From contig NZ_LGCI01000005.1 of assembly GCF_001281525.1 (NCBI RefSeq), positions 1,128,569 through 1,192,568 on the forward strand: DNA of 64,000 bases. The letters run 5' to 3'. Under the pieces are notes generated by a model. That model was not told the DNA's origin and did not search any database. It saw only the letters and a list, made by a program, of their open reading frames with translations. Shown piece by piece: positions 44,080 through 54,625 of the stretch. A program made the position numbers and the translations under genes. The stretch comes from Lysinibacillus macroides. GTDB taxonomy: Bacteria > Bacillota > Bacilli > Bacillales_A > Planococcaceae. Positions within the stretch are counted from its first letter, which is position 1, and the number at the start of each line of letters is the position of its first letter.

Positions 44080-45389
44080 ATAAATGGCATAATGGGGCAA
44101 AATGGACAAATTGGGCTGGCAATGTGGTGTCATATCCAGGTGAAATGCACTTACCGCAGTCCATTGAGGAAGTTTCAACAATTGTCAAGCAAGCGCGTCA
44201 AGCGGGGAAAAATATTCGTGTCACAGGTGCAGCTCATTCTTTTAGTGCTGTAGCCATGCCTGAGCATATCGCTATTTCCTTACATAATATGCGTGGATTA
44301 ATCGCCGTGAATAAGGACAGGCAGGAGGTTACATTATGGGCGGGAACCTACCTCTATGAAATTGGCCCACTGCTAGCGCAACACGGCTTTGCATTAATCA
44401 ATATGGGCGATATTCAGGAGCAAACAATTGCAGGAGCAGTATCAACTGGCACACATGGCACTGGGGTGACACTTGGCTCCTTGTCTGCTGCTGTTATGGC
44501 ATGGGGGTTTGTAGATGGCACTGGTGCTTACCAGGAGCATAGAAGAGGGCTGGATGATGTATCTGAAGCACTTCATGTATCACTTGGAATGCTTGGTGTA
44601 GTTGTCAAAATAACGATCAAGGTCATACCACTATACGCTTTGCATTATGTGGGAGCAAGAGAAACTTTGGCAAATGGACTTGCTGCTTTTGCGGAGGATA
44701 TTCGCCAGCATCGCCATGTGGAGTGGTTTTATTTTCCTGGTAGTGAAACCATTCAGGTAAAGCGTATGAATGCGGTAGCGCCTGTCTATCAGAGTGAATG
44801 GCATAAACGAGTAGAAATGCTAAAGCTGCAAATTGTAGAAAATGGTGCTTTTTTTGCGATGTCAGAGCTTTGTAGATGGAAGCCTGCTTTAAGTGGTGTG
44901 ATGAGTAAGATTGCAGCTGCAAATGTAGTAGAGGGTGAAAAAGTAGGCATTAGCTATGAAATTTATCCGTCACCTCGTAGTGTAAAGTTTCAGGAAAGTG
45001 AATATGCGATTCCATTAACCCAATTTGAAGCCTGTATGGAGGAAATACATGCGACCTTTCAAAAGGGCATCTTCCATGTGCATTTTCCATTAGAATGTCG
45101 AACAACGGCTGGAGAAGCAGGCTTTTTAAGCCCAACACAAGGGCGAGAGTCAGCCTTTATCGCCTTTCATATGTATAAAGGAATGCCAGAAGAGCCCTAT
45201 TTTAAATGGGTGCAGACATTAATGCAAAAATATAAGGGACGTCCTCACTGGGGCAAGCAGCATCATTTAACAGCACAGGCAGTCCATACATTGTATCCAG
45301 AGATTGAAAGATTTTTAGCCATCCGTCAGCAATATGATCCGGATCAAGTATTTTTAACAGGATATCTAAAAAAATTATTTCTATTGTAG
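44067..45389 (+). CDS. FAD-linked D-arabinono-1,4-lactone oxidase-like
   Basis: 440 residues of the VAO/ALO flavoprotein family. The FAD domain has VRVTGAAHSFSAVAMP, where His57 fits the covalent flavin attachment site, and GAVSTGTHGTG. The C-terminal ALO domain ends with KGRPHWGKQHHLTA and a YDPDQVFLTGYL motif. Oxidation of a sugar lactone or polyol with H2O2 production is expected; the physiological substrate is unknown. GGGGGGATGG precedes the ATG inside the previous gene. Confidence 0.88.
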   Translation: MFSIDKWHNGAKWTNWAGNVVSYPGEMHLPQSIEEVSTIVKQARQAGKNIRVTGAAHSFSAVAMPEHIAISLHNMRGLIAVNKDRQEVTLWAGTYLYEIGPLLAQHGFALINMGDIQEQTIAGAVSTGTHGTGVTLGSLSAAVMAWGFVDGTGAYQEHRRGLDDVSEALHVSLGMLGVVVKITIKVIPLYALHYVGARETLANGLAAFAEDIRQHRHVEWFYFPGSETIQVKRMNAVAPVYQSEWHKRVEMLKLQIVENGAFFAMSELCRWKPALSGVMSKIAAANVVEGEKVGISYEIYPSPRSVKFQESEYAIPLTQFEACMEEIHATFQKGIFHVHFPLECRTTAGEAGFLSPTQGRESAFIAFHMYKGMPEEPYFKWVQTLMQKYKGRPHWGKQHHLTAQAVHTLYPEIERFLAIRQQYDPDQVFLTGYLKKLFLL

Positions 45390-45464
45390 CGGGCGAATCC
45401 TAAAAAAATTAAAAATTACATGAACTATTAAAAATTTTATCAAAACGAGATAAAAATGATATTT

Positions 45465-45503
45465 AATCAGCATGAAAACGATTTCAAATTCGGCTGATTT
45501 TTT
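45465..45503 (+). terminator. Candidate terminator after the lactone oxidase
   Basis: AATCAGC / GCTGATT arms with a 21-base loop and a T-run that is also the left arm of the ilvD palindrome. Confidence 0.45.
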
Positions 45504-45528
45504 GAATTGTTTAAACAATTCAAAAAAT
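45497..45528. promoter_or_regulatory. 32-bp perfect palindrome before the ilvD promoter
   Basis: ATTTTTTGAATTGTTT joined to its exact complement with no spacer, ending five bases before the -35 element. The central AATTGTTTAAACAATT loosely resembles a CodY box (AATTTTCWGAAAATT) with several mismatches. It is a likely operator for the branched-chain genes. Confidence 0.6.
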
Positions 45529-45532
45529 ACTG

Positions 45533-45561
45533 TTGACGAGAAGCTTTTTTCGTACTATGAT
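45533..45561 (+). promoter_or_regulatory. ilvD promoter
   Basis: TTGACG at 45533-45538, 17 bases, TATGAT at 45556-45561. The 129-base leader to ilvD contains no T-box. Confidence 0.75.
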
Positions 45562-45690
45562 AACAACAATTTAACACGTTTGTTACAGCCGTAACGAAAC
45601 GAAAAAGCTAGGATTCTATAAACAAAATTAAAATAGACAGAACATTTTGTATATAGCAACAAACAGAGCAATAAATGAGGGGCGTTTAAA

Positions 45691-47399
45691 ATGAGAAGTG
45701 ACATGATTAAAGTAGGCGTAGATCGAGCGCCGCATCGAAGTCTTTTATATGCAACAGGCAAAGTAAAAGCGAAAGATTTAGGCAAGCCATTTATTGGGGT
45801 TTGTAACTCTTATATCGACATAATACCAGGTCACGTTCATTTACGTACATTCGCTGATGTTGTCAAAGAAGCCATTATTGAGGCGGGCGGTATTCCATTC
45901 GAATTTAATACAATCGGTGTTGATGATGGTATTGCAATGGGGCATATTGGTATGCGTTATTCATTACCAAGCCGTGAAATTATCGCAGACTCAGCAGAAA
46001 CAGTTATCAATGCACACTGGTTTGATGGTGTGTTTTATATTCCAAACTGTGACAAAATTACACCAGGTATGCTAATGGCAGCAGTTCGTACTAATGTACC
46101 ATCCATTTTTGTTTCGGGTGGTCCCATGGAGGCTGGTACATCTGCTTCAGGTAAGCAGCTTTCATTAACATCTGTTTTTGAAGGTGTAGGGGCTCATAAA
46201 TCTGGCAATATGTCAGCGGAGGAGCTACTAGATATTGAAAATAATGCATGTCCAACATGTGGTTCATGCTCAGGGATGTTTACAGCAAACTCGATGAACT
46301 GCTTAATGGAAATGCTTGGTGTCGCTTTACCTGGAAATGGTACAATCGTAGCCACTTCTGAAGAGCGTCATCAGCTGATTAAGGAAGCAGCTAAGCAATT
46401 AATTCGTATGGTCAAAGAGGATGTTAAACCTCGCGACATTATTACAAAAGAGGCCATTGATGATGCCTTTGCACTTGATATGGCAATGGGTGGTTCCACA
46501 AATACGGTGCTCCATACATTAGCGATTGCGAGTGAAGCAGAAATAGATTACAACATTGAAGATATTAATAAAGTAGCAGAGCGCGTACCATATTTAGCAA
46601 AAATCATGCCTGCTTCAGATATTTCAATGGATGATATTAATAAAGCTGGTGGCGTAAGTGCCATTATTAATGAATTAACAGCCATTCCAGGAGCCATTCA
46701 TCCAGACCGACCAACAGTGGCGGGTGTAACGATGGGTGAGCTTGTAAAAGATTATCATATTACTAATGATCAAGTCATTAGTAATATGATAATCATATTA
46801 CTAATGATCAAGTCATTCGAACGAAAGATAATCCATATAGTGCTGTAGGTGGCTTATCGGTATTATTCGGTAATATCGCACCAGAAGGCTCTGTGATTAA
46901 GGTTGGAGCGGTCGATCCTTCCATCAAAGTATTTACAGGAGAGGCTATCGTCTTTGATTCACAGGAGGCAGCACAAGAAAATATTGATAATGGCACAGTG
47001 CAAGAGGGTCATGTGGTCGTCATTCGTTATGAAGGACCAAAAGGTGGCCCAGGGATGCCTGAAATGCTTGCACCAACATCTGCCATTCAAGGTCGTGGTC
47101 TTGGCACAAAGGTTGCACTAATTACAGATGGTCGTTTCTCAGGTGCATCTCGCGGTATTTCAATCGGACATATTTCACCAGAAGCTGCTGAGGGCGGTCC
47201 AATCGCTTTAGTTGAAAACGGCGATATCATTTCTATTGATTTACCAAACCGCACAATTCAGTTGGAAGTTTCAGAGGAGGTTTTAGCTGAACGTCGTGCA
47301 AAATTACCAGTCTTTGAGCCAAAGATTAAACGTGGTTGGCTCGCAAGATATTCAAAATTAGTCACAAACGCTTCAACAGGCGGCGTGATGAAGATCTAA
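45691..47399 (+). pseudogene. ilvD: Dihydroxy-acid dehydratase, frameshifted
   Basis: IlvD makes the 2-oxoacids of valine and isoleucine. Codons 1-363 are intact, with Fe-S ligands Cys38, Cys120 and Cys193 ([11 protein letters not shown]). At 46780-46817 a 38-bp insertion shifts the frame and translation stops at 46848. Removing exactly those 38 bases restores a 556-codon gene of normal length (…[17 protein letters not shown]…). The last 193 codons, including GRFSGASRG, remain open but lack a ribosome site. The product should be inactive unless the insertion is a sequencing artefact or is suppressed. Confidence 0.92.
46750..46817 (+). repeat. Fold-back duplication inside ilvD
   Basis: 20-bp arms 46750-46769 and 46775-46794 (loop TCAAG) form a perfect inverted repeat. 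A 26-bp direct repeat (46754-46779 and 46792-46817) brackets 12 bases that are the inverse of the left flank. The native sequence has ATGA-TCAAG-TCAT, a small quasi-palindrome on which a template switch would yield exactly this structure. Confidence 0.95.
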
Positions 47400-47404
47400 C
47401 AATT

Positions 47405-47757
47405 AGATATTTGAAAACGTTGATGAGGTTAAAGGTTTTAGAGTCTTGTATCTACCAGAGAGCCGGTCGTGCTGGAAGCCGGCGATACAACTAAATCCGA
47501 CATCCCCTCGGAGTGAGCTATTAAACGTGTTTACACCATTAGATAGCTTCGGGCATAGTCGAAAGTGCTCGTTATTAATGAATAAATGTTTTATGACACT
47601 CTATTGGATGCGATGTCTTTCGCATTGGTGCATAAATGCAATCATTTATTCGCGAGGTAGCAATTATTTGCTATAAAAAAGGGTGGTACCATGGAAAGTC
47701 TTTTTCATCCCTACGTAAGGTAATTCTTTGCGTGTGGAGAAAAAGGCTTTTTATTAT
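47405..47757 (+). promoter_or_regulatory. T-box leader upstream of ilvB
   Basis: A complete T-box: stem I starting GTTGATGAGG, AG-type hairpin AGCCGG...CCGGC, the T-box sequence AGGGTGGTACC at 47680-47690, and a terminator (AGTCTTTTTC.TCC / GGAGAAAAAGGCTTTTT) at 47694-47757. Pairing of GAGG with CCTC puts ATC (Ile) at 47502-47504 in the specifier position; CTA (Leu, 47491-47493) is an alternative. It controls ilvB onward, independently of ilvD. Confidence 0.92.
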
Positions 47758-47826
47758 GTTCAATATGGAATAAGCCAACTCTTTAGTAAAAAATAGGATT
47801 GAAAAATATAAAGGAGGCATAATTTG

Positions 47827-49593
47827 ATGAGTACAAATGTTTCGATCAACGAAAAAGAACAATTAACAGCAACAGCCACTGATAAACCAGCTTATCAGGC
47901 GAAGGATGGTGCAGATATATTAGTACAAGCACTACATGATCAAGGTGTTGAAATCATTTTTGGCTATCCCGGAGGAGCCGTACTACAAATTTATGATGCG
48001 ATGTATAAAAATCCAATCCGTCATATTTTAACAAGACATGAGCAGGGAGCGATTCATGCAGCGGAAGGCTATGCACGTGTATCGAATCAACCAGGCGTTG
48101 TTATTGCAACAAGTGGACCTGGCGCGACAAATCTTGTAACAGGTATTGCCGATGCCATGATTGATTCCATCCCATTAGTTGTCTTTACAGGTCAGGTTTC
48201 TACCGCTGTTATTGGCACAGACGCTTTCCAAGAAGCAGATATTATGGGGATTACAACACCAATTACTAAGCATAATTACCAAGTACAGGATATTAATGAT
48301 ATTCCACGTATCGTGAAAGAAGCTTTCCATATTGCCAACACAGGTAGAAAGGGTCCTGTTGTCGTGGACTTCCCAAAAAACGTCTCACAAATGTTATTTG
48401 ATGTAGAGAATCCACCACAAGCACCTGATGAAATTTATTTACCAGGTTACCAGCCGACCTATAAGCCAAATTATTTGCAAATTCAAAAGGCGATCCAAGC
48501 CATATCTTTAGCTAAAAACCCAGTGATTTTAGCGGGTGCGGGTGTTCTGTTTGCTGATGCACGTGAAGAGCTAACAACTTTCGCAGAAAAATATCGCATT
48601 CCAGTAGTTAATACATTGCTTGGGCTAGGCTCGATTCATGGTGAACATGAGCTATTCCTTGGTATGGCTGGTATGCATGGGACAGTGACAGCAAATACCG
48701 CTATTACAAAATCAGATTTATTACTAAATATCGGTGCGCGCTTTGATGACCGTTTAACAGGTAATTTAGCTACCTTTGCACCAAATGCAACCATTATCCA
48801 TATTGATATCGACCCAGCTGAAATCGGTAAAAATGTACCAACGGATATACCGATCGTTGCTGATGCAAAAGAAGCTTTAAAAGCATTATTGAAAAAGAGC
48901 TTTGAGGGTCCTGATACAGCAGAATGGCTAGCATTTTTACAAAATCATGCTGAAGAATACCCATTATGGTATGTCAAGGATGCGAATGATCAGGAAATTT
49001 TACCACAAGAGGCATTACAGCTTGTACACAAAATTACAGAAGGTGAAGCAATTGTCACAACAGATGTGGGTCAGCATCAAATGTGGACAGCGCAATACTA
49101 TCACTTAAATAATGCACATGGATGGGTAACGTCTGGTGGACTTGGTACGATGGGCTTCGGCTTCCCTGCCGCAATTGGCGCCCAGTTTGCGAAACCAGAC
49201 AAAAAAGTTATTTCGATTGTAGGAGATGCAGGCTTCCAGATGACAGCACAGGAGCTTTCGATTCTACAGGAATTTAACTTACCAGTAAAAATCGTGATTT
49301 TGAATAATAGCTGTCTTGGCATGGTGCGCCAATGGCAAGAAACATTCTATGAAGAGCGCTATTCATCATCACTAATGCCAATCCAACCAGATTTTGTTAA
49401 ATTAGCAGATGCCTATGATATTAAAGGCTATCGTATTAACACAATCGATGAGGCAGAAGCCATTTTCCGTGAGGCACTACTTTCTGATGAGCCAGTATTA
49501 ATTGATTGCCGCGTGAAACAGTTGGAATGTGTTTACCCAATGGTAGCACCAGGCGCAGGCTTACACGAAATGATTGGGGTGAAAAAGAATTGA
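47827..49593 (+). CDS. ilvB: Acetolactate synthase large subunit
   Basis: Thiamine-diphosphate enzyme forming acetolactate/acetohydroxybutyrate, 588 residues. [36 protein letters not shown] (catalytic Glu), and the ThDP motif [14 protein letters not shown] with VILNN are all present. ATG 47827 has GGAGG nine bases upstream and is preferred to the adjacent TTG. First gene after the T-box. Stop overlaps the ilvN TTG start. Confidence 0.96.
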   Translation: MSTNVSINEKEQLTATATDKPAYQAKDGADILVQALHDQGVEIIFGYPGGAVLQIYDAMYKNPIRHILTRHEQGAIHAAEGYARVSNQPGVVIATSGPGATNLVTGIADAMIDSIPLVVFTGQVSTAVIGTDAFQEADIMGITTPITKHNYQVQDINDIPRIVKEAFHIANTGRKGPVVVDFPKNVSQMLFDVENPPQAPDEIYLPGYQPTYKPNYLQIQKAIQAISLAKNPVILAGAGVLFADAREELTTFAEKYRIPVVNTLLGLGSIHGEHELFLGMAGMHGTVTANTAITKSDLLLNIGARFDDRLTGNLATFAPNATIIHIDIDPAEIGKNVPTDIPIVADAKEALKALLKKSFEGPDTAEWLAFLQNHAEEYPLWYVKDANDQEILPQEALQLVHKITEGEAIVTTDVGQHQMWTAQYYHLNNAHGWVTSGGLGTMGFGFPAAIGAQFAKPDKKVISIVGDAGFQMTAQELSILQEFNLPVKIVILNNSCLGMVRQWQETFYEERYSSSLMPIQPDFVKLADAYDIKGYRINTIDEAEAIFREALLSDEPVLIDCRVKQLECVYPMVAPGAGLHEMIGVKKN

Positions 49594-50105
49594 AACGAGT
49601 AATTACTGTAACTGTGATTAACCAAAGTGGTGTATTAAATCGATTAACAGGTTTATTGATGAAGCGTCAATTCAATATTGAATCCATTACAGTTGGTCAT
49701 ACAGAGCAACAAAACTCTTCAAAAATGACCTTTGTGGTGCATGTAGAGGATGAGCGCAAAATCGAGCAGCTAGTCAAGCAATTATCCAAGCAAATTGATG
49801 TATTAAAAGTGAATGACATTACTGACAAAGCCATTGTTCTACGCGAGCTAGCACTTGTAAAGGTTATTTCACCACCAAATTTACGATTGGAAATGAATTC
49901 GATTGTCGAACCATTCCGTGCACAAATTATTGATACGGCCAAAAATGTTGTGACGTATCAAGTAGTAGGACACCCTGAAAAAATTGATGCCTTTATTGAG
50001 CTCATTCGACCATATGGCATTAAAGAACTTACACGTACAGGGGCAACAGCATCCGTGCGTGAAACACAAATCGTCTCAAACCCACAGCTTTCTATTTTAA
50101 AATAG
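49590..50105 (+). CDS. ilvN: Acetolactate synthase regulatory subunit
   Basis: 171 residues with an N-terminal ACT domain ([32 protein letters not shown]) for valine feedback, and a C-terminal subdomain ending in ELTRTG. The start is TTG overlapping the ilvB stop, with GGGGTG upstream, so it is translationally coupled. Also called ilvH in Bacillus. Confidence 0.94.
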   Translation: MKRVITVTVINQSGVLNRLTGLLMKRQFNIESITVGHTEQQNSSKMTFVVHVEDERKIEQLVKQLSKQIDVLKVNDITDKAIVLRELALVKVISPPNLRLEMNSIVEPFRAQIIDTAKNVVTYQVVGHPEKIDAFIELIRPYGIKELTRTGATASVRETQIVSNPQLSILK

Positions 50106-50116
50106 TTTGCATATAA

Positions 50117-51211
<1,095 letters not shown>

Positions 51212-51219
51212 TTATTTCG

Positions 51220-51284
51220 ATTCTACAATGTAGAATGTGAATCAACCATTACGCTCACCTCAATCAAAGGTAGGTGAGCGTAAT
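51220..51284 (+). repeat. Two hairpins between ilvC and leuB
   Basis: ATTCTAC/GTAGAAT (51220-51236) and a perfect 13-bp stem ATTACGCTCACCT / AGGTGAGCGTAAT (51248-51284). The second has no U-run, so it may be an RNA-processing or stability element, or a weak terminator. leuA is expected here and is absent. Confidence 0.7.
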
Positions 51285-51328
51285 TATTCAAATAACGAAT
51301 GCACTATACAAAGAAAGGTGTTTTGACG

Positions 51329-52429
51329 ATGGAGAAAAAAATTACAGTGCTTCCTGGTGACGGAATCGGACCAGAGGTTGTTGCTTCTGCTGTACGTGTA
51401 TTACAGGTGATTGGTAAGCGGTTTAATCATACATTTCATTTAGGGTATGCAACAATTGGAGGTGCTGCCATCGACCAACACAATAATCCACTACCTGATG
51501 AAACAATTGACATGTGTGAAAATAGTGATGCCATTCTATTAGGAGCCGTTGGTGGCCCAAAATGGGATCAAAATCCACCTGAATTACGTCCAGAAAAAGG
51601 ATTATTGCGTATTCGTAAACACTTTGATTTATTTGCAAATCTACGTCCAGTAAAGGCGTTCCCGAGTTTACTAGATGCTTCACCATTAAAGCGTGAAGTA
51701 GCTGAAAACGTTGATTTAATGATTGTACGTGAATTAACAGGCGGAGTATACTTCGGGGAACCACGTATGCGTACTGAAAATGGCGCAATTGATACAACGG
51801 TTTACTCAAAAGCAGAAGTGGAGCGTATCGTTGAAAATGCCTTTGAGCTAGCACGTTTACGTGGAGGCAAATTATGCTCTGTTGATAAGGCGAATGTTCT
51901 CGAAACAAGTCGCTTATGGCGTGAAGTTGTAGAAGAAAAGAAAAAAGATTATCCAGATGTACGAGTAGAGCACAACCTAGTGGACTCTGTAGCAATGAAG
52001 CTTATTACTAATCCAGGACACTATGATGTAGTCGTTACGGAAAATATGTTTGGTGATATTTTAAGTGATGAGGCATCGGTTATTACAGGCTCACTTGGTG
52101 TACTACCATCTGCATCCATTCGTGGTGATAATTTTGGCTTATATGAACCTGTCCATGGTTCAGCGCCTGAAATTGCAGGACAAGGTGTTGCCAACCCTGC
52201 CGCTACAATTCTTTCAGTAGCGATGATGCTACAATACTCCTTTGGCTTAAAGGAAGAGGCAGCAGAAATTGAACGTGCTGTCAGTGCAGTGTTTGATGAT
52301 GGCTACTTTACAGCAGATCTTGCTCGTGACGGCGGTCGCACGTTATCCACAAATGAATGGACAGATAAAGTAATTAATGAAATTGATACAAGCTTTGTTT
52401 CAGAAAGCATTATGACAACATATATCTAA
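51329..52429 (+). CDS. leuB: 3-isopropylmalate dehydrogenase
   Basis: NAD-dependent oxidative decarboxylation in leucine synthesis, 366 residues. ITVLPGDGIGPEV at the N-terminus, VRELTGGVYFG, and SDEASVITGSLGVLPSAS with EPVHGSAPEIAG mark the family. ATG at 51329 is chosen: AGAAAGGTG lies eight bases upstream. Confidence 0.96.
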   Translation: MEKKITVLPGDGIGPEVVASAVRVLQVIGKRFNHTFHLGYATIGGAAIDQHNNPLPDETIDMCENSDAILLGAVGGPKWDQNPPELRPEKGLLRIRKHFDLFANLRPVKAFPSLLDASPLKREVAENVDLMIVRELTGGVYFGEPRMRTENGAIDTTVYSKAEVERIVENAFELARLRGGKLCSVDKANVLETSRLWREVVEEKKKDYPDVRVEHNLVDSVAMKLITNPGHYDVVVTENMFGDILSDEASVITGSLGVLPSASIRGDNFGLYEPVHGSAPEIAGQGVANPAATILSVAMMLQYSFGLKEEAAEIERAVSAVFDDGYFTADLARDGGRTLSTNEWTDKVINEIDTSFVSESIMTTYI

Positions 52430-52456
52430 CGAAATTTAAAGAAATAGGTGAAGACA

Positions 52457-53866
52457 ATGGGTAAAAATATAATTGAAAAGATTTGGGATAAACATGTTGT
52501 TTATCAGGAAGAGGGCAAACCGGACCTGTTATATATTGATCTTCATTTAATTCATGAAGTAACGTCTCCACAGGCTTTTGAAGGACTACGTATCAATGGA
52601 CGTAAAGTGCGACGCCCTGATTTAAGCTTTGCGACAATGGATCACAATGTACCAACGAAAAACTTACCAACAATTAATGACCCAATTGCACGCAACCAAA
52701 TCGAAACATTGGCAAAAAATGCGGAAGAATTTGGTGTGGAGCTTGCAGGAATGGGACATCCAGACCAAGGAATTGTCCATGTTATTGGACCAGAGCTAGG
52801 CCTAACACAGCCAGGTAAGACAATTGTTTGTGGTGACTCTCATACATCTACACACGGAGCCTTTGGTGCGATCGCCTTTGGTATCGGTACATCAGAGGTG
52901 GAGCATGTTTTATCCACACAAACATTATGGCAAAGCAAGCCAAAAACAATGGAAATTCGTGTAGAAGGTGAGCTACCAGTTGGTGTAGCCGCAAAGGATA
53001 TTATTTTAGCGATTATTGCCAAGTTCGGTATTGGCGTTGGTACAGGGCATATTGTGGAGTTTACTGGAGAGGCCATCCACAAGCTGTCAATGGAAGAACG
53101 TATGACAATTTGTAATATGTCGATTGAGGCGGGTGCAAAAGCAGGATTGGTATCACCTGACCAAATTACAGTTGATTATATTCGTGGACGTCGCTATGCA
53201 CCACAGGGTGAAAAATTTGAAGAGGCTACGGCTTATTGGCTAAGCTTAGCATCAGATGAGGATGCAACGTATGATGAAGTACGCATCATCCAAGCTGAGG
53301 AAATCGAGCCAATCGTGACATGGGGCACAAATCCATCCATGGGTTCAGGTATCTCAGGAAATGTACCAACACAAGCAGATTATCATGATGAGACAGATAA
53401 GGCGGCTCTTCGTAAAGCACTTGCTTATATGGGCTTAGAGGAAGGGCAACCACTAACATCCATCGACATCCAGCATGTCTTTATTGGCTCCTGTACAAAC
53501 TCACGTATTAGTGATTTACGTGCAGCGGCTAGCGTTATTAAAGGACGCAAGGTGCATGATCGTGTCACAGCAATTGTTGTACCAGGTTCTCATTCTACGA
53601 AAAAGCAGGCAGAGGCAGAAGGACTGGATAAAATCTTTATTGAGGCAGGCTTTGAGTGGCGAGAGTCAGGCTGCTCGATGTGTCTAGCGATGAATGATGA
53701 TGTAGTTCCAGCTGGCGAACGCTGTGCCTCTACATCCAACCGTAACTTTGAAGGACGTCAAGGTGCAGGTTCTCGTACACATTTAGTATCTCCGCCAATG
53801 GCAGCAGCCGCTGCCATTGCAGGTCACTTTATCGATGTACGTGAATTTGTAAAGGAAACTGTGTAA
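52457..53866 (+). CDS. leuC: 3-isopropylmalate dehydratase large subunit
   Basis: Aconitase-type enzyme, 469 residues. [35 protein letters not shown] and [10 protein letters not shown] contain the three cysteines for the [4Fe-4S] cluster. ATG at 52457 follows AGGTGAAG. Works as a heterodimer with LeuD, encoded 31 bases downstream. Confidence 0.96.
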   Translation: MGKNIIEKIWDKHVVYQEEGKPDLLYIDLHLIHEVTSPQAFEGLRINGRKVRRPDLSFATMDHNVPTKNLPTINDPIARNQIETLAKNAEEFGVELAGMGHPDQGIVHVIGPELGLTQPGKTIVCGDSHTSTHGAFGAIAFGIGTSEVEHVLSTQTLWQSKPKTMEIRVEGELPVGVAAKDIILAIIAKFGIGVGTGHIVEFTGEAIHKLSMEERMTICNMSIEAGAKAGLVSPDQITVDYIRGRRYAPQGEKFEEATAYWLSLASDEDATYDEVRIIQAEEIEPIVTWGTNPSMGSGISGNVPTQADYHDETDKAALRKALAYMGLEEGQPLTSIDIQHVFIGSCTNSRISDLRAAASVIKGRKVHDRVTAIVVPGSHSTKKQAEAEGLDKIFIEAGFEWRESGCSMCLAMNDDVVPAGERCASTSNRNFEGRQGAGSRTHLVSPPMAAAAAIAGHFIDVREFVKETV

Positions 53867-53897
53867 GCCTTGCTTTACATGGAAAGGATGATTGAAA

Positions 53898-54488
53898 ATG
53901 GAACCAATTAATATCGTAAATAGTGTGATCACACCACTTGACCGTAAAAATGTAGATACAGACCAAATTATTTCAAAAGAGTTTTTAAAGCGTATTGAGC
54001 GTACAGGCTTTGGCCAATATTTATTTTACCATTGGCGCTTTGATGCACAGGGCAATGAAATACAGGACTTTGTGCTGAATAAACCTGAATTTAAAGATTC
54101 AAAAATTCTTGTAGCACAAGATAATTTTGGCTGTGGCTCTTCTCGTGAGCATGCACCATGGGCTATTTTAGACTATGGCTTTAATGTTGTTATCGCACCA
54201 TCCTTTGCAGATATTTTCCATAATAACTGCTTTAAAAATGGGATTTTGCCAATTAAACTAACAGAAGCAGAATGCGATGATATTCTAGCAAAAGGCTTAG
54301 CAAAGCCATATACAATGGAAGTCAACCTTGCAGAGCAAACGGTGACAGGTGAGGATGGCAAAGTCTATCGTTTCACAATTGATCCATACTATAAGGAAAC
54401 ATTGCTAAACGGTTGGGATGAAATTGCTTTAACCTTTAAATACGAAGACCATATTGCTGCCTACGAGGCACAACGTGTGGCCTATTAA
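53898..54488 (+). CDS. leuD: 3-isopropylmalate dehydratase small subunit
   Basis: 196 residues, swivelling domain partner of LeuC. NVDTDQIISKEFLKRI, NFGCGSSREHAPWAI and PSFADIFHNNCFKNGILPI are family blocks. ATG at 53898 is preferred over the TTG two codons before it, with GGAAAGGATG upstream. Last gene of the operon; a terminator follows that is duplicated 1.2 kb downstream. Confidence 0.96.
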   Translation: MEPINIVNSVITPLDRKNVDTDQIISKEFLKRIERTGFGQYLFYHWRFDAQGNEIQDFVLNKPEFKDSKILVAQDNFGCGSSREHAPWAILDYGFNVVIAPSFADIFHNNCFKNGILPIKLTEAECDDILAKGLAKPYTMEVNLAEQTVTGEDGKVYRFTIDPYYKETLLNGWDEIALTFKYEDHIAAYEAQRVAY

Positions 54489-54492
54489 TAAC

Positions 54493-54532
54493 GAGACTGA
54501 AGACAATTATAATGTTGTCTTCAGTTTTTTGT
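54493..54532 (+). terminator. leuD terminator, first copy of a duplicated element
   Basis: ACTGAAGACAA / TTGTCTTCAGT stem then TTTTTTG. The 40-base sequence recurs at 55673-55713 with one substitution and one extra T. Confidence 0.9.
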
Positions 54533-54625
54533 TATTTTATATCCATTATCATTATTCGCATCTTAAAAAGCAAAATTGTATAATAAAGATACTTAAAATT
54601 ATTTATAGGTGAGGTGATATTAAAC

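Noticed and set aside
46893-47399. Separate 168-codon gene after the ilvD break
   Set aside because: It is the C-terminal part of IlvD in the original frame, with no ribosome site. It is not an independent gene.
47446-47862. ORFs inside the ilvB leader on both strands
   Set aside because: They fall in the T-box RNA, with no ribosome site or family similarity.
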